From contig NZ_JAPEMT010000001.1 of the NCBI RefSeq assembly GCF_026342435.1, forward strand, positions 2,722,501 through 2,786,500: DNA of 64,000 nucleotides, given 5' to 3'. The notes under the pieces were generated by a model. That model was not told the DNA's origin and made no database searches. It worked only from the letters and a program-made list of their open reading frames with translations. A program made the translations under genes and the position numbers. This stretch comes from Streptomyces sp. NBC_00237 (GTDB lineage: Bacteria; Actinomycetota; Actinomycetes; Streptomycetales; Streptomycetaceae). Positions 7,664 through 16,031 of this stretch are shown here, piece after piece (position 1 is the first letter of the stretch; the number at the start of each line of letters is the position of its first letter).

Positions 7664-10258
7664 ATGCAGGCCCAGGAGATGGTTGACGGACTCGTCCAGG
7701 GGGCACTCGAAGCGCTCGCCGCGTTCGAGGGGCTCGATCAGGAGCAGGTCGACCACATCGTCAAGAAGTCCTCCCTCGCGGCGCTCGCCGCCCACGGAGA
7801 CCTGGCCCGGCAGGCCGTCGAGGAGACCGGTCGCGGCGTCTTCGAGGACAAGGCCGTCAAGAACCTCTTCGCCTGCGAGCACGTCACGAACTCGATGGCC
7901 GGTCTCAGGACCGTCGGCGTCGTCCACCGCGACGAGCTGAACGGCATCACCGAGATCGCCGAGCCGGTCGGCGTGGTCTGCGCGATGACCCCGGTCACCA
8001 ACCCGACCTCGACCACGATCTTCAAGGCCCTCATCGCCCTGAAGACCCGCAACCCGATCGTCTTCGCCTTCCACCCCTCCGCGCAGAAGTGCTCGTCCGA
8101 GGCCGCCCGCATCGTCCGCGACGCCGCCGTCGCCGCCGGAGCACCCGAGGACTGCGTGCAGTGGATCGACGCCCCCTCGATGGAGGCGACGGGGCTGCTG
8201 ATGAACCACGACGGTGTCTCCACCATCCTCGCCACCGGCGGCAACGCCATGGTCACGTCGGCCTACTCCTGCGGCAAGCCCGCCCTCGGCGTCGGTGCGG
8301 GCAACGTTCCCGCGTACATCGCCAGGAGCGGAAAGCTCCAGCGGGCCGTGCACGACGTCGTGCTGTCGAAGGCATTCGACAACGGGATGATCTGCGCCTC
8401 CGAGCAGGCCGTCATCCTCGATGCCGAGATCTACGAGGCGGGCATCGCGGAGTTCGAGCGGCTGCACGCGTACGTCCTGAGCGCCGCCGAGAAGACCAAG
8501 GTCGAGGAGTTCGTCTTCGGGACGACGGCGTACGCCACGAACTGCGGCGGCGCGAAGCTGAATGCGGCTGTTGTCGGCAAGTCGCCCCAGTGGATCGCCG
8601 AGCAGGCCGGGTTCGAGGTTCCCGAGGACGCTTCGATTCTCCTCGCCGAGTGCGCGGAGGTCGGTCCGGCCGAGCCGCTCACGAGGGAGAAGCTGTCCCC
8701 GATCCTGGCCGCCCTGAAGGCCGACGACACCGAGCACGGGCTGCGACTGTCGGCCCAGATGGTCGAGTTCGACGGGCTCGGGCACAGCGCCGCCATCCAC
8801 ACCGAGGACGAGGAGCTCGCCGAGGAGTTCGGCAGGCGCGTCAAGGCGGTCCGCGTCATCGTCAACGCGCCCTCCACCTTCGGCGGCATCGGCGACGTCT
8901 ACAACGCCTTCCTGCCCTCGCTGACCCTCGGCTGCGGCTCGTACGGACACAACTCGGTCTCCAACAACGTGACCGCGGTGAACCTCCTCAACATCAAGCG
9001 GATCGGACGGCGCAACACCAACATGCAGTGGTTCAAGGTTCCGCCCAAGATCTACTTCGAGCGCAACTCGCTGCGCTACCTCGGTGAGATGGCCGGGATG
9101 AAGCGCGTCACGATCGTGACGGACAAGACGATGAGTGCGCTGGGGTTCGTCCAGAAGGTCACCGACATCCTGGGCGGCCGTGAGGACCGCGTCGTCCTCC
9201 AGGTCATCGACACCGTCGAGCCCAACCCCGAGCTGGAGACCGTTAAGGCCGGTGCCGCGCTGATGCGGGACTTCAGGCCGGACACGATCATCGCGCTCGG
9301 CGGTGGGTCGCCGATGGACGCGGCGAAGATCATGTGGCTGATGTACGAGCGGCCCGAGGTCGAGTTCGCGGACACGAAGGAGAAGTTCTTCGACGTGCGG
9401 AAGCGGGCCTACAAGTTCCCGGCGCTGGGGGAGAAGGCGCAGCTGGTGGCGATTCCGACGACCTCGGGGACGGGGTCGGAGGTGACGCCGTTCGCGGTGA
9501 TCTCCGATCCGAAGGCGGCGCAGAAGTACCCGCTGGCGGACTATGCGCTCACTCCGAACGTGGCGATCGTCGACCCCACGCTGCCGATGGGGCTTCCGGC
9601 GAAGGTCACCGCGGACTCGGGCTTCGACGCTCTGACGCACGCCACTGAGGCGTATGTGTCGGTGTACGCGAACGACTACACCGATGGGCTCTGCCTGCAG
9701 GCGATCAAGCTGATCTTCGAGAACCTGGAGCGGTGTGTCGTCGACGGGGCGAACGACCCCGAGGCGCGCGAGAAGATGCACAACGCGTCGACCGTGGCGG
9801 GGATGGCCTTCGCCAATGCCTTCCTGGGGCTGGTGCACGCGATGGCGCACACGCTGGGGAACACCTTCTATGTGGCGCACGGGCGTACGAACGCGCTGCT
9901 GCTGCCGCACGTGATCCGGCACAACGGGCAGGTGGCGGCGAAGGCCACGCCGTGGCCGAAGGCCGAGGTCTACCAGGCGCCGGAGCGCTTCCAGGCCATC
10001 GCGAAGGCGCTGGGGCTGCCGGCCTCGACTCCGGCGGAGGGCGTGGAGTCGTACGCTCGCGCGGTGGAGGAGCTGCGGGCCCGGTGCGGGATTCCGGCGA
10101 GCTTCCAGGAGGAGGGCGTCGATGAGAAGGCGTTCTTGGCGGCGCTCCCGCAGCAGGCCCTCAACGCCTACGCCGACCAGTGCGCACCGGCCAACCCGCG
10201 GATGCCGATGATCGCGGACATGAAGAACCTCATGACTCGGGCCTACTACGGGAAATAG
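7664..10258 (+). CDS. adhE: Bifunctional acetaldehyde-CoA/alcohol dehydrogenase AdhE
   Basis: 864 residues, close to E. coli AdhE (891). ATG 7664 is set by AGGAG at 7651-7655. Residues 1 to about 440 form the CoA-acylating aldehyde dehydrogenase part, with catalytic Cys in NGMICASEQA. Residues about 450-864 form the iron-dependent alcohol dehydrogenase part, with GGGSPMDAAK for nucleotide binding and metal-ligand His residues in DALTHATEAY and HAMAHTLG. It reduces acetyl-CoA to acetaldehyde and ethanol with two NADH, or runs in reverse, and such enzymes form cytoplasmic spirosomes. The Rex operator upstream implies induction at high NADH or low oxygen. Unusual for a strict aerobe. Confidence 0.96.
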   Translation: MQAQEMVDGLVQGALEALAAFEGLDQEQVDHIVKKSSLAALAAHGDLARQAVEETGRGVFEDKAVKNLFACEHVTNSMAGLRTVGVVHRDELNGITEIAEPVGVVCAMTPVTNPTSTTIFKALIALKTRNPIVFAFHPSAQKCSSEAARIVRDAAVAAGAPEDCVQWIDAPSMEATGLLMNHDGVSTILATGGNAMVTSAYSCGKPALGVGAGNVPAYIARSGKLQRAVHDVVLSKAFDNGMICASEQAVILDAEIYEAGIAEFERLHAYVLSAAEKTKVEEFVFGTTAYATNCGGAKLNAAVVGKSPQWIAEQAGFEVPEDASILLAECAEVGPAEPLTREKLSPILAALKADDTEHGLRLSAQMVEFDGLGHSAAIHTEDEELAEEFGRRVKAVRVIVNAPSTFGGIGDVYNAFLPSLTLGCGSYGHNSVSNNVTAVNLLNIKRIGRRNTNMQWFKVPPKIYFERNSLRYLGEMAGMKRVTIVTDKTMSALGFVQKVTDILGGREDRVVLQVIDTVEPNPELETVKAGAALMRDFRPDTIIALGGGSPMDAAKIMWLMYERPEVEFADTKEKFFDVRKRAYKFPALGEKAQLVAIPTTSGTGSEVTPFAVISDPKAAQKYPLADYALTPNVAIVDPTLPMGLPAKVTADSGFDALTHATEAYVSVYANDYTDGLCLQAIKLIFENLERCVVDGANDPEAREKMHNASTVAGMAFANAFLGLVHAMAHTLGNTFYVAHGRTNALLLPHVIRHNGQVAAKATPWPKAEVYQAPERFQAIAKALGLPASTPAEGVESYARAVEELRARCGIPASFQEEGVDEKAFLAALPQQALNAYADQCAPANPRMPMIADMKNLMTRAYYGK

Positions 10259-10301
10259 CCCGAGCCCCGCTGGGCGGGTCGGCCGACCCGTCGGTGTTGG
10301 G

Positions 10302-10347
10302 GGAGCCGGGGGGAGAGGACTGCTTCGCAGCCTCTCCCCCCGGCTCC
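10302..10347. terminator. Bidirectional terminator between convergent adhE and the AAA ATPase gene
   Basis: Perfect 17-base arms (10302-10318 and 10331-10347) enclose a further CTGC-TTC-GCAG stem, giving one long hairpin between two converging genes. The core GAGGACTGCTTCGCAGCCTC recurs at 47847-47866. Confidence 0.85.
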
Positions 10348-10356
10348 TGCTCGGTT

Positions 10357-11541
10357 CTACCTCTTCGGCCAGTACCAGAGGGGTTCGTCGAGGGGGCCCT
10401 CGCGGCCGGAGACCGTTGTCTGGCCGAAGTCCTTGGTCAGCTCGATCGTGTTGAGGTCGATCCGGGCCCGGCGGGTGCCCTCCAGCAGGGCGTCCGCGAG
10501 CGGGCGGGCGTGGGTGACCACCACCAGCTGGACCGTGCGGCCCGCCGTCAGGATCAGGTCCGCGAGCGGGCGGAGCAGGTCCGGGTGGAGGCTGGTCTCC
10601 GGCTCGTTGAGGACGAGGAGGGTGGGCGGGCGGGGGGTGAGGAGCGCCGCCACCCAGAGCAAGTAGCGCAGGGTGCCGTCGGAGAGTTCCGGGGCGCCCA
10701 GCGGGCGGAGCAGGCCGTGCTGGTGGAGTTCCAGTTCGAAGCGGCCGCCGTGCGAGGCGACGGAGACCCGGCTGCCGGGGAACGCGGAGTCGATCGCCTC
10801 GTCCATCGCGGCGTGGTCGCCGATCTCGCGGATCGTCTGGAGGGCCGCCGCGAGGTCGGAGCCGTCGGCGCTCAGGACCGGGGTGCGGGTGCCGATCTGG
10901 GCGGAGCGGGCCGGGGCGTGGGCGTCGGTCCTGACATGGTCGTAGAAGCGCCAGTTGCGGATGCGTTCGCGCAGGAGGAGCAGGTCCGGGGCGAGCTGGG
11001 GGTCCGCGACCTCGCTCAGCATGCTGTCGTACGGACGGATCTGCCCCTGCGAGCGGTGCCAGTCGCCGGACGCCGTCCGCACCCGTACGGCAGGGCCCGA
11101 GCGTTCCGAGAGGAGCGCCGCCGGGCGCAGCACCGGGCCCGCCCAGGTGCACTCCCGCTTGATCTCCGGGTCCGCGCCGAACATCGAGTGGGCGTCGGGC
11201 GGCTGCTGGCCGAAGTCGATCGCGTACCCGAACTCGTCGCCCGCGAAGCCCAGGCGCAGGTTCACCGGGCCCTGGGGGGCCGTCCCCTGCACGGGGTACA
11301 GGCCCTCGCGGACCGCGCGGCCGATCTTCTCCGGGCCCGCCCAGAGGGTGGAGTTCAGACCGCCCTCGCGGGCCAGGGCGGCGACCGCTCCGTTGCGGGA
11401 GGAGTCGGCGAGCAGGCGCAGGGCGCGGTAGAGGCTGGACTTGCCGGTTCCGTTCGCGCCGGTGACGACGTTGACCCGGCCGAGTTCGACGATCAGTTTG
11501 CGCAGGGAGCGGTAGTTCTCGACCGCGAGGGTGGTGAGCAT
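10357..11541 (-). CDS. AAA family ATPase, RecF/SMC-like (AAA_21/OLD-related)
   Basis: A 394-residue ATPase. Start at 11541 gives MLTTLAVENYRSLRKLIVEL, the usual beginning of RecF/SMC-like stand-alone ATPases. Walker A is GANGTGKSS at about residue 28. The ABC-like signature is LSDGTLRYL, Walker B is LLVLNEPETSLHP, and the switch His lies in VVTHA. There is no TOPRIM nuclease domain at the C-terminus, unlike OLD nucleases, and no partner nuclease or UvrD-type helicase gene beside it as in Gabija. The cellular role is unknown; DNA-associated or housekeeping functions are both possible. It converges on adhE and shares the terminator. Confidence 0.85.
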   Translation of the reverse strand: MLTTLAVENYRSLRKLIVELGRVNVVTGANGTGKSSLYRALRLLADSSRNGAVAALAREGGLNSTLWAGPEKIGRAVREGLYPVQGTAPQGPVNLRLGFAGDEFGYAIDFGQQPPDAHSMFGADPEIKRECTWAGPVLRPAALLSERSGPAVRVRTASGDWHRSQGQIRPYDSMLSEVADPQLAPDLLLLRERIRNWRFYDHVRTDAHAPARSAQIGTRTPVLSADGSDLAAALQTIREIGDHAAMDEAIDSAFPGSRVSVASHGGRFELELHQHGLLRPLGAPELSDGTLRYLLWVAALLTPRPPTLLVLNEPETSLHPDLLRPLADLILTAGRTVQLVVVTHARPLADALLEGTRRARIDLNTIELTKDFGQTTVSGREGPLDEPLWYWPKR

Positions 11542-11603
11542 GGGGCGAGTCTGCTCCGTTCGGGCCGGGGCGGTTCGGGCCGGGTCGGCCAGGGCGATGC
11601 CGG

Positions 11604-12263
11604 TCAGGACTCCGGGTGGTCCTCGGGGGCCAGGAAGCGGCCCATGGGGAGGACCGGGCGGCCCCAGGTGCTGGCGAGGACCTGCCCGGCCAGCAGGTAC
11701 GTCGCCCCTGCCGCCGCGCACAGCCCCGCCCAGCCAGCGATCCGGTTCCAGCCGACGATGCCGGTGAAGCCGAAGCAGGTCATCCCGATGAAGACGACCA
11801 GGACGCAGGTGAAGGTGAGGAGCAGGGCCAGGTGGATGCGGAAGCAGGCGAGCCACAGGACGAAGACGACGAAGACCCAGGGGAGGGCGAAGAGGCCGTT
11901 CACGTCGCCGCGCAGGGCCGGGTCCGTGGCAGGGAGCACCCACTGGATCAGGACCGCCTTGGCGCACCAGAAGAGGCCGAAGCCGCCGAAGACCGTGGCG
12001 TGCCAGGTGTCGCCGCGCTGCGCCTGGAAGAGACCGGCGAGGAGCTGGGCGAGGCCGCCGACGAAGAAGCCGACGACCGGGAGGACGGAGTGGGCGAGCT
12101 TCTCCGGGAAGACGCCCGCGTCGATGCCGGTGGCGATGATCGTGACCACGATGAAGCCGGTCAGGCCCAGCGGGCCGAGCTGGGCCTGTGCCGTCGGCTC
12201 CATCCGTTTGACGGAGACCGCCTGGGCCGCGGGCCCCGAACGGTGCCCCAGCCCCAGGTTCAC
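11604..12263 (-). CDS. Acetate uptake transporter family protein (GPR1/FUN34/SatP)
   Basis: A 219-residue membrane protein with about six spans. From Met21: MEPTAQAQLGPLGLTGFIVV resembles the NPGPLGL segment that opens this family. VLPVVGFFVGGLAQLLAGLF and RGDTWHATVFGGFGLFW are the conserved core. GTG 12263 overlaps the upstream gene's stop (GTGA), implying coupling; the Met at residue 21 is an alternative start. It is expected to move acetate or succinate across the membrane. A second family member is encoded at 59980-60621. Confidence 0.85.
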   Translation of the reverse strand: MNLGLGHRSGPAAQAVSVKRMEPTAQAQLGPLGLTGFIVVTIIATGIDAGVFPEKLAHSVLPVVGFFVGGLAQLLAGLFQAQRGDTWHATVFGGFGLFWCAKAVLIQWVLPATDPALRGDVNGLFALPWVFVVFVLWLACFRIHLALLLTFTCVLVVFIGMTCFGFTGIVGWNRIAGWAGLCAAAGATYLLAGQVLASTWGRPVLPMGRFLAPEDHPES

Positions 12264-13342
12264 GCGCGGTGCCCGGTGTCCAGGGTCGCCCCGCCGGTGC
12301 CGTCCGCGCGGTCGTCCGGGTCGGTGTCCAGCAGGACCTCCTCGGGCGAGGGCCTGCGCAGCGACGCCACCGCCATGGTCAGGGCCGCGCCCACGACCGC
12401 CCAGGCGGAGAGGACGAGCAGCGGACCCGTGACGTTGTTGCCCTTGAAGTACGCGATCGAGCGCGCCACCCACGTCGCCGCGCCCGGCGGCAGCGCGGGC
12501 CCGATGGAGCGCCAGAAGCCCGGCAGCATCGGGCCGGGGAACGCGCCGCCCGCACTCGGGTTGCCGCCGATCACGATGATCAGGATGGCCAGGCCGATGC
12601 CGACCACGCCGAAGATGCCCTGGAGGGCGAGCGTGAGGGCGCCGACCGCGAAGACCGTGAGCGCGCCCAGACCCCACAAACCCCACATGCTGCCGGGCAG
12701 CGCACCGAGGACCGGACCGGCGATCACCGCGCCGAGGAGGCCGGAGACGACGGAGTACAGGGCCATCGCGCCGAGCCGGATGGCGGCCCGCTTGCGGTTC
12801 GCCGGGCGGGCGCCCGCACTGATCGCCAGGATCGCCGCGCACAGGTAGCCGCCGACGCACCAGCCGACCACGAGGTAGAAGGAGCTGAGCCCGTTCGCGT
12901 CCTGCGCCGAGGCCGGGGCGATGTCCTTGAAGGTGACCGTCCGCCGCTGCGACGTCGCGACCTCGGTGAAGATCTGCTCCAGTGCGCGGGTCTCGGAACC
13001 GCCCTGGCCGGAGGCGACCAGGAGGGTGTCCTGGGTGCCGCCCCTCGGGTCCACCAGGAGCGTCGCGTCGATGTCGCGGTTCAGCATCTCGTCGCGGGCC
13101 GCCGCCTCGGAGGCCAGGGGGCGCGGGTCCAGGGGGGAGCCGGGCAGCTTGCGCAGCTGCTCCGTGAACTGCTCCGCCGCCCCGCCCGGCGCGACCACGG
13201 CCACCTTGATGTCCCGGGGCTTGGGATGGTGCAGAGCGCCCACGTACGAGGTGATGAACAGCAGTTGCAGGGCCAGGCAGCCGATGACGAGCAGTGCGGC
13301 TCGCGGGGTCACGGCGTGCTTCAACTCGTCGGCGAATCTCAT
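12260..13342 (-). CDS. ABC-2-like / DUF3533-type integral membrane protein
   Basis: A 360-residue membrane protein. The first span is at about residues 14-34 (AALLVIGCLALQLLFITSYV). A large extracytoplasmic region follows (about 35-185; it includes KVAVVAPGGAAEQFTEQL and TLLVDPRGG), then five or six C-terminal spans. This YhgE/ABC-2 architecture is seen in permease-like proteins with no ATPase in the same gene. No ATPase lies next to it. Translationally coupled to the acetate transporter downstream. Function unknown; export or cell-envelope roles are typical guesses for the family. Confidence 0.75.
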   Translation of the reverse strand: MRFADELKHAVTPRAALLVIGCLALQLLFITSYVGALHHPKPRDIKVAVVAPGGAAEQFTEQLRKLPGSPLDPRPLASEAAARDEMLNRDIDATLLVDPRGGTQDTLLVASGQGGSETRALEQIFTEVATSQRRTVTFKDIAPASAQDANGLSSFYLVVGWCVGGYLCAAILAISAGARPANRKRAAIRLGAMALYSVVSGLLGAVIAGPVLGALPGSMWGLWGLGALTVFAVGALTLALQGIFGVVGIGLAILIIVIGGNPSAGGAFPGPMLPGFWRSIGPALPPGAATWVARSIAYFKGNNVTGPLLVLSAWAVVGAALTMAVASLRRPSPEEVLLDTDPDDRADGTGGATLDTGHRA

Positions 13343-13522
13343 GTCCCCACGCTGCTGGGGCAGGCCGCTTCCCGCAGGTGGGGTGGGCCGTACGGGTGAA
13401 GGGGGAGGGGTGATTCCGGTTGTGCGGAGTACGTGCCGGTGTGCGGTGACACGGCTCGTGGCGAGGGACGACCCAGCAGCGTGATCCAGGACATGGACCT
13501 GCCGGCCGATGGAGGATCTCCG

Positions 13523-14572
13523 ATGAAGTTCAGCTACGTGATGCTGCCTGACTACCCGCTCCAGGACTCCCTCGCCTCGATCCGGCTCGCCGACGAACTC
13601 GGCTTCCACGCCTGTTACGCCGCCGACGAGACCTGGCACAAGGACATGTGGTTACTGTTCGCCGCCGCCGCGGGGCAGACCCGGAACATCCGCTTCGGGC
13701 CGAGCCTGTCGTCTGTCGTGCTGCGCGAGCCGACCCTGATCGCCCAGTCGCTGGCCACCCTCGACGAGCTTTCCGGAGGGCGCGCCGAGGGCGTGCTGTC
13801 GTGCGGGAACTTCGGGCTGCTCGCCCAGTACGGCATCGACTGGGCGAGGACGAAGCCGCTGTCGCGCACGAAGGAGGCGCTGCACGTCGTACGGACCCTG
13901 CTGGACGAGGGCACGATCACGTACGACGGCGAGTTCTTCTCGTACGACGGGCTCTTCACCTTCGCGCGGCCCGTGCAGGAGCACCTGCCGGTGCTGCTCG
14001 GCGCGATGCGCGGGCCGAAGTCCTTCGAGGCGGCGGGCGAGCTGTCGGACGGCTGCCACCACGCGCTCAGCTACACGCGGGAGGCGTACGACTACGCCGT
14101 CAAGCACCTCAGGATCGGTGCGGAGCGTGCCGGGAAGGACTGGCGGAGCCTCGACATCGGGGCGTGGGTGGTCTTCGCGACCGACCGGGACTCCGCGAAG
14201 GCGAAGGAGGCGGCCCGCTCCATGGTCGGCATCTACGCCTCCTCCATGCCGGAGGAACAACTGCGCCGCAACGGCGTGGACCCGGCCGAACTCAAGCCGG
14301 TCATCGAGGCGATCGCGGCGGGAGACCTGGCGAAGGGCATCGAGCTGACCTCGCCGGAGGTCGCCGAGAAGCTGTCGGTGTCGGGGACGCCCGAGGAGTG
14401 CCTGGAGAAGATCCGCACCGAGATCGAGCCCGCCGGGGTCAACCACATGATCTGTGCGATCACCGACAGTGGGCTGGTGAAGGCGTTCACCGGGCGGGAG
14501 CTGGCGGGCGTGGCGGACGTGGACGCCCAACTCCGGCTGATCCACGACGAGATCATGCCGCACTGGAAGTAG
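13523..14572 (+). CDS. LLM-class (luciferase-like) flavin/F420-dependent oxidoreductase, with a TTA codon
   Basis: A 349-residue TIM-barrel oxidoreductase. ATG 13523 has GGAGG at 13511-13515. MKFSYVMLPDYPLQDSLASI, LADELGFHACYAADE, the REPTLIAQSLATLDELSGGR segment and the LGAMRGPKSFEAAGELSDG motif are those of F420-dependent reductases of the Mer/Fgd type. The likely cofactor is F420, though FMN cannot be excluded. The substrate is unknown. Codon 44 (13652-13654) is TTA, the rare leucine codon read only by the bldA tRNA, so translation is probably developmentally delayed. Transcribed divergently from the ABC-2-like gene. Confidence 0.9.
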   Translation: MKFSYVMLPDYPLQDSLASIRLADELGFHACYAADETWHKDMWLLFAAAAGQTRNIRFGPSLSSVVLREPTLIAQSLATLDELSGGRAEGVLSCGNFGLLAQYGIDWARTKPLSRTKEALHVVRTLLDEGTITYDGEFFSYDGLFTFARPVQEHLPVLLGAMRGPKSFEAAGELSDGCHHALSYTREAYDYAVKHLRIGAERAGKDWRSLDIGAWVVFATDRDSAKAKEAARSMVGIYASSMPEEQLRRNGVDPAELKPVIEAIAAGDLAKGIELTSPEVAEKLSVSGTPEECLEKIRTEIEPAGVNHMICAITDSGLVKAFTGRELAGVADVDAQLRLIHDEIMPHWK

Positions 14573-14588
14573 GGCGACCCGTCAGGGA

Positions 14589-14637
14589 CGCGGGGAACTG
14601 CGCGACCGGCCGCGACCGACCCGCACAGTTCCCCGCG
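14589..14637. terminator. Bidirectional hairpin terminator between the LLM and LPMO genes
   Basis: Arms CGCGGGGAACTG (14589-14600) and CAGTTCCCCGCG (14626-14637) pair perfectly across a 25-base loop. The loop itself has CGACCGGCCG potential. The GGGGAACTGCGC type of sequence is common between Streptomyces genes. Confidence 0.75.
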
Positions 14638-14647
14638 AGCTCACAGG

Positions 14648-15688
14648 TCAGCGACCGTGCCGCCCGCCTGCGGCAGAGCGCTTGCGCACCGAGCCGAACA
14701 TCACCGCGGCGCCGAGCGCCAACACCGCCGCGCCGCCGACCGCGATGTACGGGGTGGTGGAGTCGCCACCGGTCTCGGCGAGGTTCTCGTCGGGCTTCGC
14801 CGGGGTGGCGGCGCCGCCCTGCGGGGCCGGGGCGTTGGCGTCCGTACCGGCGGACGGGGTCTGCGGGGCGGCGGTCCGCACGCCCGCGCCCGTCTTGTGG
14901 TCGCTGTCGCCGTGGCCCTTGTGCTCGACCGTCGACTTGCCGGCGCCCGCGGCTATGTCCTGGTCGGACGGCGCGGAGGCGACGGGGGCCGGGGGCGTGG
15001 TGCCCGCGCCCGCCTCCGGGCCCTTGCCGCCGGTGTCCTTGCCGAAGACCACGTCGGAGCAGGTGTAGAACGCCTCCGGGCTGTCCGAGCGCTGCCACAC
15101 GCTGTAGACCAGGTGGCGGCCCGACTTCTGGGGCACGTTGCCCTCGAAGACGTAGTCACCGGCCTCCATCTTCGGGTCGGTGACCGAGGCGAAGGGCTTG
15201 GCCTCCAGGTCGGACCACTTCAGGGGCTTCGCCGGGTCGTAGCCGTCCTTGGTGACGTACAGGTAGAAGGAGCCCTTGTGCGGGGCGGTGCCCTTGTAGC
15301 GGAAGGTGTGCTTGCCCGCCGCGAGCTTCGAGGACGGCCAGTCGGCGCGCGGCAGGTCCAGGCCCTTGTACTTGTCGTTGCCCGCGGAGCACAGCTTGCC
15401 GTCGGGGATGAGGGCCTTGTGGTTGCCCGCCGCGTTCGCGATGTTCACCGCGTTCCAGTCGTAGAACGCCTGGGCGCCGCTGGCGGCGACGGCCGCCTTG
15501 CAGGCCGCCGACTTCGGGCTCTCGGGGCCTTCCGCGTAGCAGGCGGAGACCCGGCTGACCGGGTCCGTCATGGAGCCGTGCGCGGCGGCCGGGGAAGCGG
15601 CGAGCCCGGTCAGCGCGAGCGGCGCGAGGCCCAGGGCGGCGACGGTGGCGGCTTTGCGGCGGGCAGCGGTCCGACGAGCAGCGGTCAT
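14648..15688 (-). CDS. Lytic polysaccharide monooxygenase (AA10) with class E sortase anchor
   Basis: 346 residues. Start 15688 has AAGGAG eight bases upstream. The signal peptide ends AAA before His37, which becomes the N-terminal His of the copper histidine brace (HGSMTDPVSR). The second brace His is in GTAPHKGSF. The AA10 domain spans about 37-220. Then follows a Pro/Ala/Gly linker, LAETG at about 303-307, a membrane span and a basic tail (VRKRS). This is a sortase E signal, so the enzyme should be covalently attached to the cell wall. It oxidatively cleaves chitin or cellulose. Most AA10 enzymes are released or carry a binding module, so wall anchoring is notable. Confidence 0.93.
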   Translation of the reverse strand: MTAARRTAARRKAATVAALGLAPLALTGLAASPAAAHGSMTDPVSRVSACYAEGPESPKSAACKAAVAASGAQAFYDWNAVNIANAAGNHKALIPDGKLCSAGNDKYKGLDLPRADWPSSKLAAGKHTFRYKGTAPHKGSFYLYVTKDGYDPAKPLKWSDLEAKPFASVTDPKMEAGDYVFEGNVPQKSGRHLVYSVWQRSDSPEAFYTCSDVVFGKDTGGKGPEAGAGTTPPAPVASAPSDQDIAAGAGKSTVEHKGHGDSDHKTGAGVRTAAPQTPSAGTDANAPAPQGGAATPAKPDENLAETGGDSTTPYIAVGGAAVLALGAAVMFGSVRKRSAAGGRHGR

Positions 15689-16016
15689 GGTGCGGAACTC
15701 CTTGGCAGGGGACGTGTGCGTGGCTGGAGGAGAGGGGGGAGATCTCCCCCGGCGCAACAGCACGCTAGACCCCGGAATCCGCGGAATTCCTTGCGAGGAG
15801 CGGGTGATGGTGATCTTTATGGCCCGCTTAAGGAAGCGCTCATCGACGGTTAAGAAGGCGCCCGGAATGGGCAGTTCCGGCCATGCTGATGCTGCGTCAC
15901 ACCACTCGTCGGGACCGTCACACTCACTGGTGCCGCCGCTCCGGCCGCCGGTACCGTCACACCACCCACCGGTACCGTCACACCACCCACCGGTACCGTC
16001 ACACCCGCCGGTACCG
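15689..16016. other. Spacer between LPMO and response regulator genes, with minisatellite
   Basis: 328 bases without a credible gene. It holds the LPMO promoter region near 15688-15830 and the tandem repeat at 15951-16031. No sensor kinase gene is present, although one would be expected beside a CitB-type response regulator. Confidence 0.6.
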
Positions 16017-16031
16017 TCACACCACCCACCG
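15951..16031. repeat. 21-base tandem repeat derived from the 3' end of the response regulator gene
   Basis: Four head-to-tail copies of a 21-base unit: 15951-15971, 15972-15992, 15993-16010 (three bases shorter) and 16011-16031. The last copy contains the final codons (RWVV) and TGA of the regulator gene. A diverged longer copy of the preceding codons lies at 15917-15950. The pattern is best explained as duplication of the coding end beyond the stop. Confidence 0.85.

Noticed and set aside
7487..11152. A 1,200-codon frame on the minus strand across adhE
   Set aside because: Proline/arginine-rich shadow of adhE; no family motif, and adhE on the opposite strand is unambiguous.
10357..11541. 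Anti-phage defence system around the RecF/SMC-like ATPase
   Set aside because: No nuclease, helicase, reverse transcriptase or effector gene beside it; neighbours are a transporter and AdhE.
15760..15800. Possible DasR (dre) site near the LPMO start, GGTCTAG
   Set aside because: Only the left half and centre match the dre consensus ACTGGTCTAGACCACT; the rest does not, so it is below what I would report.
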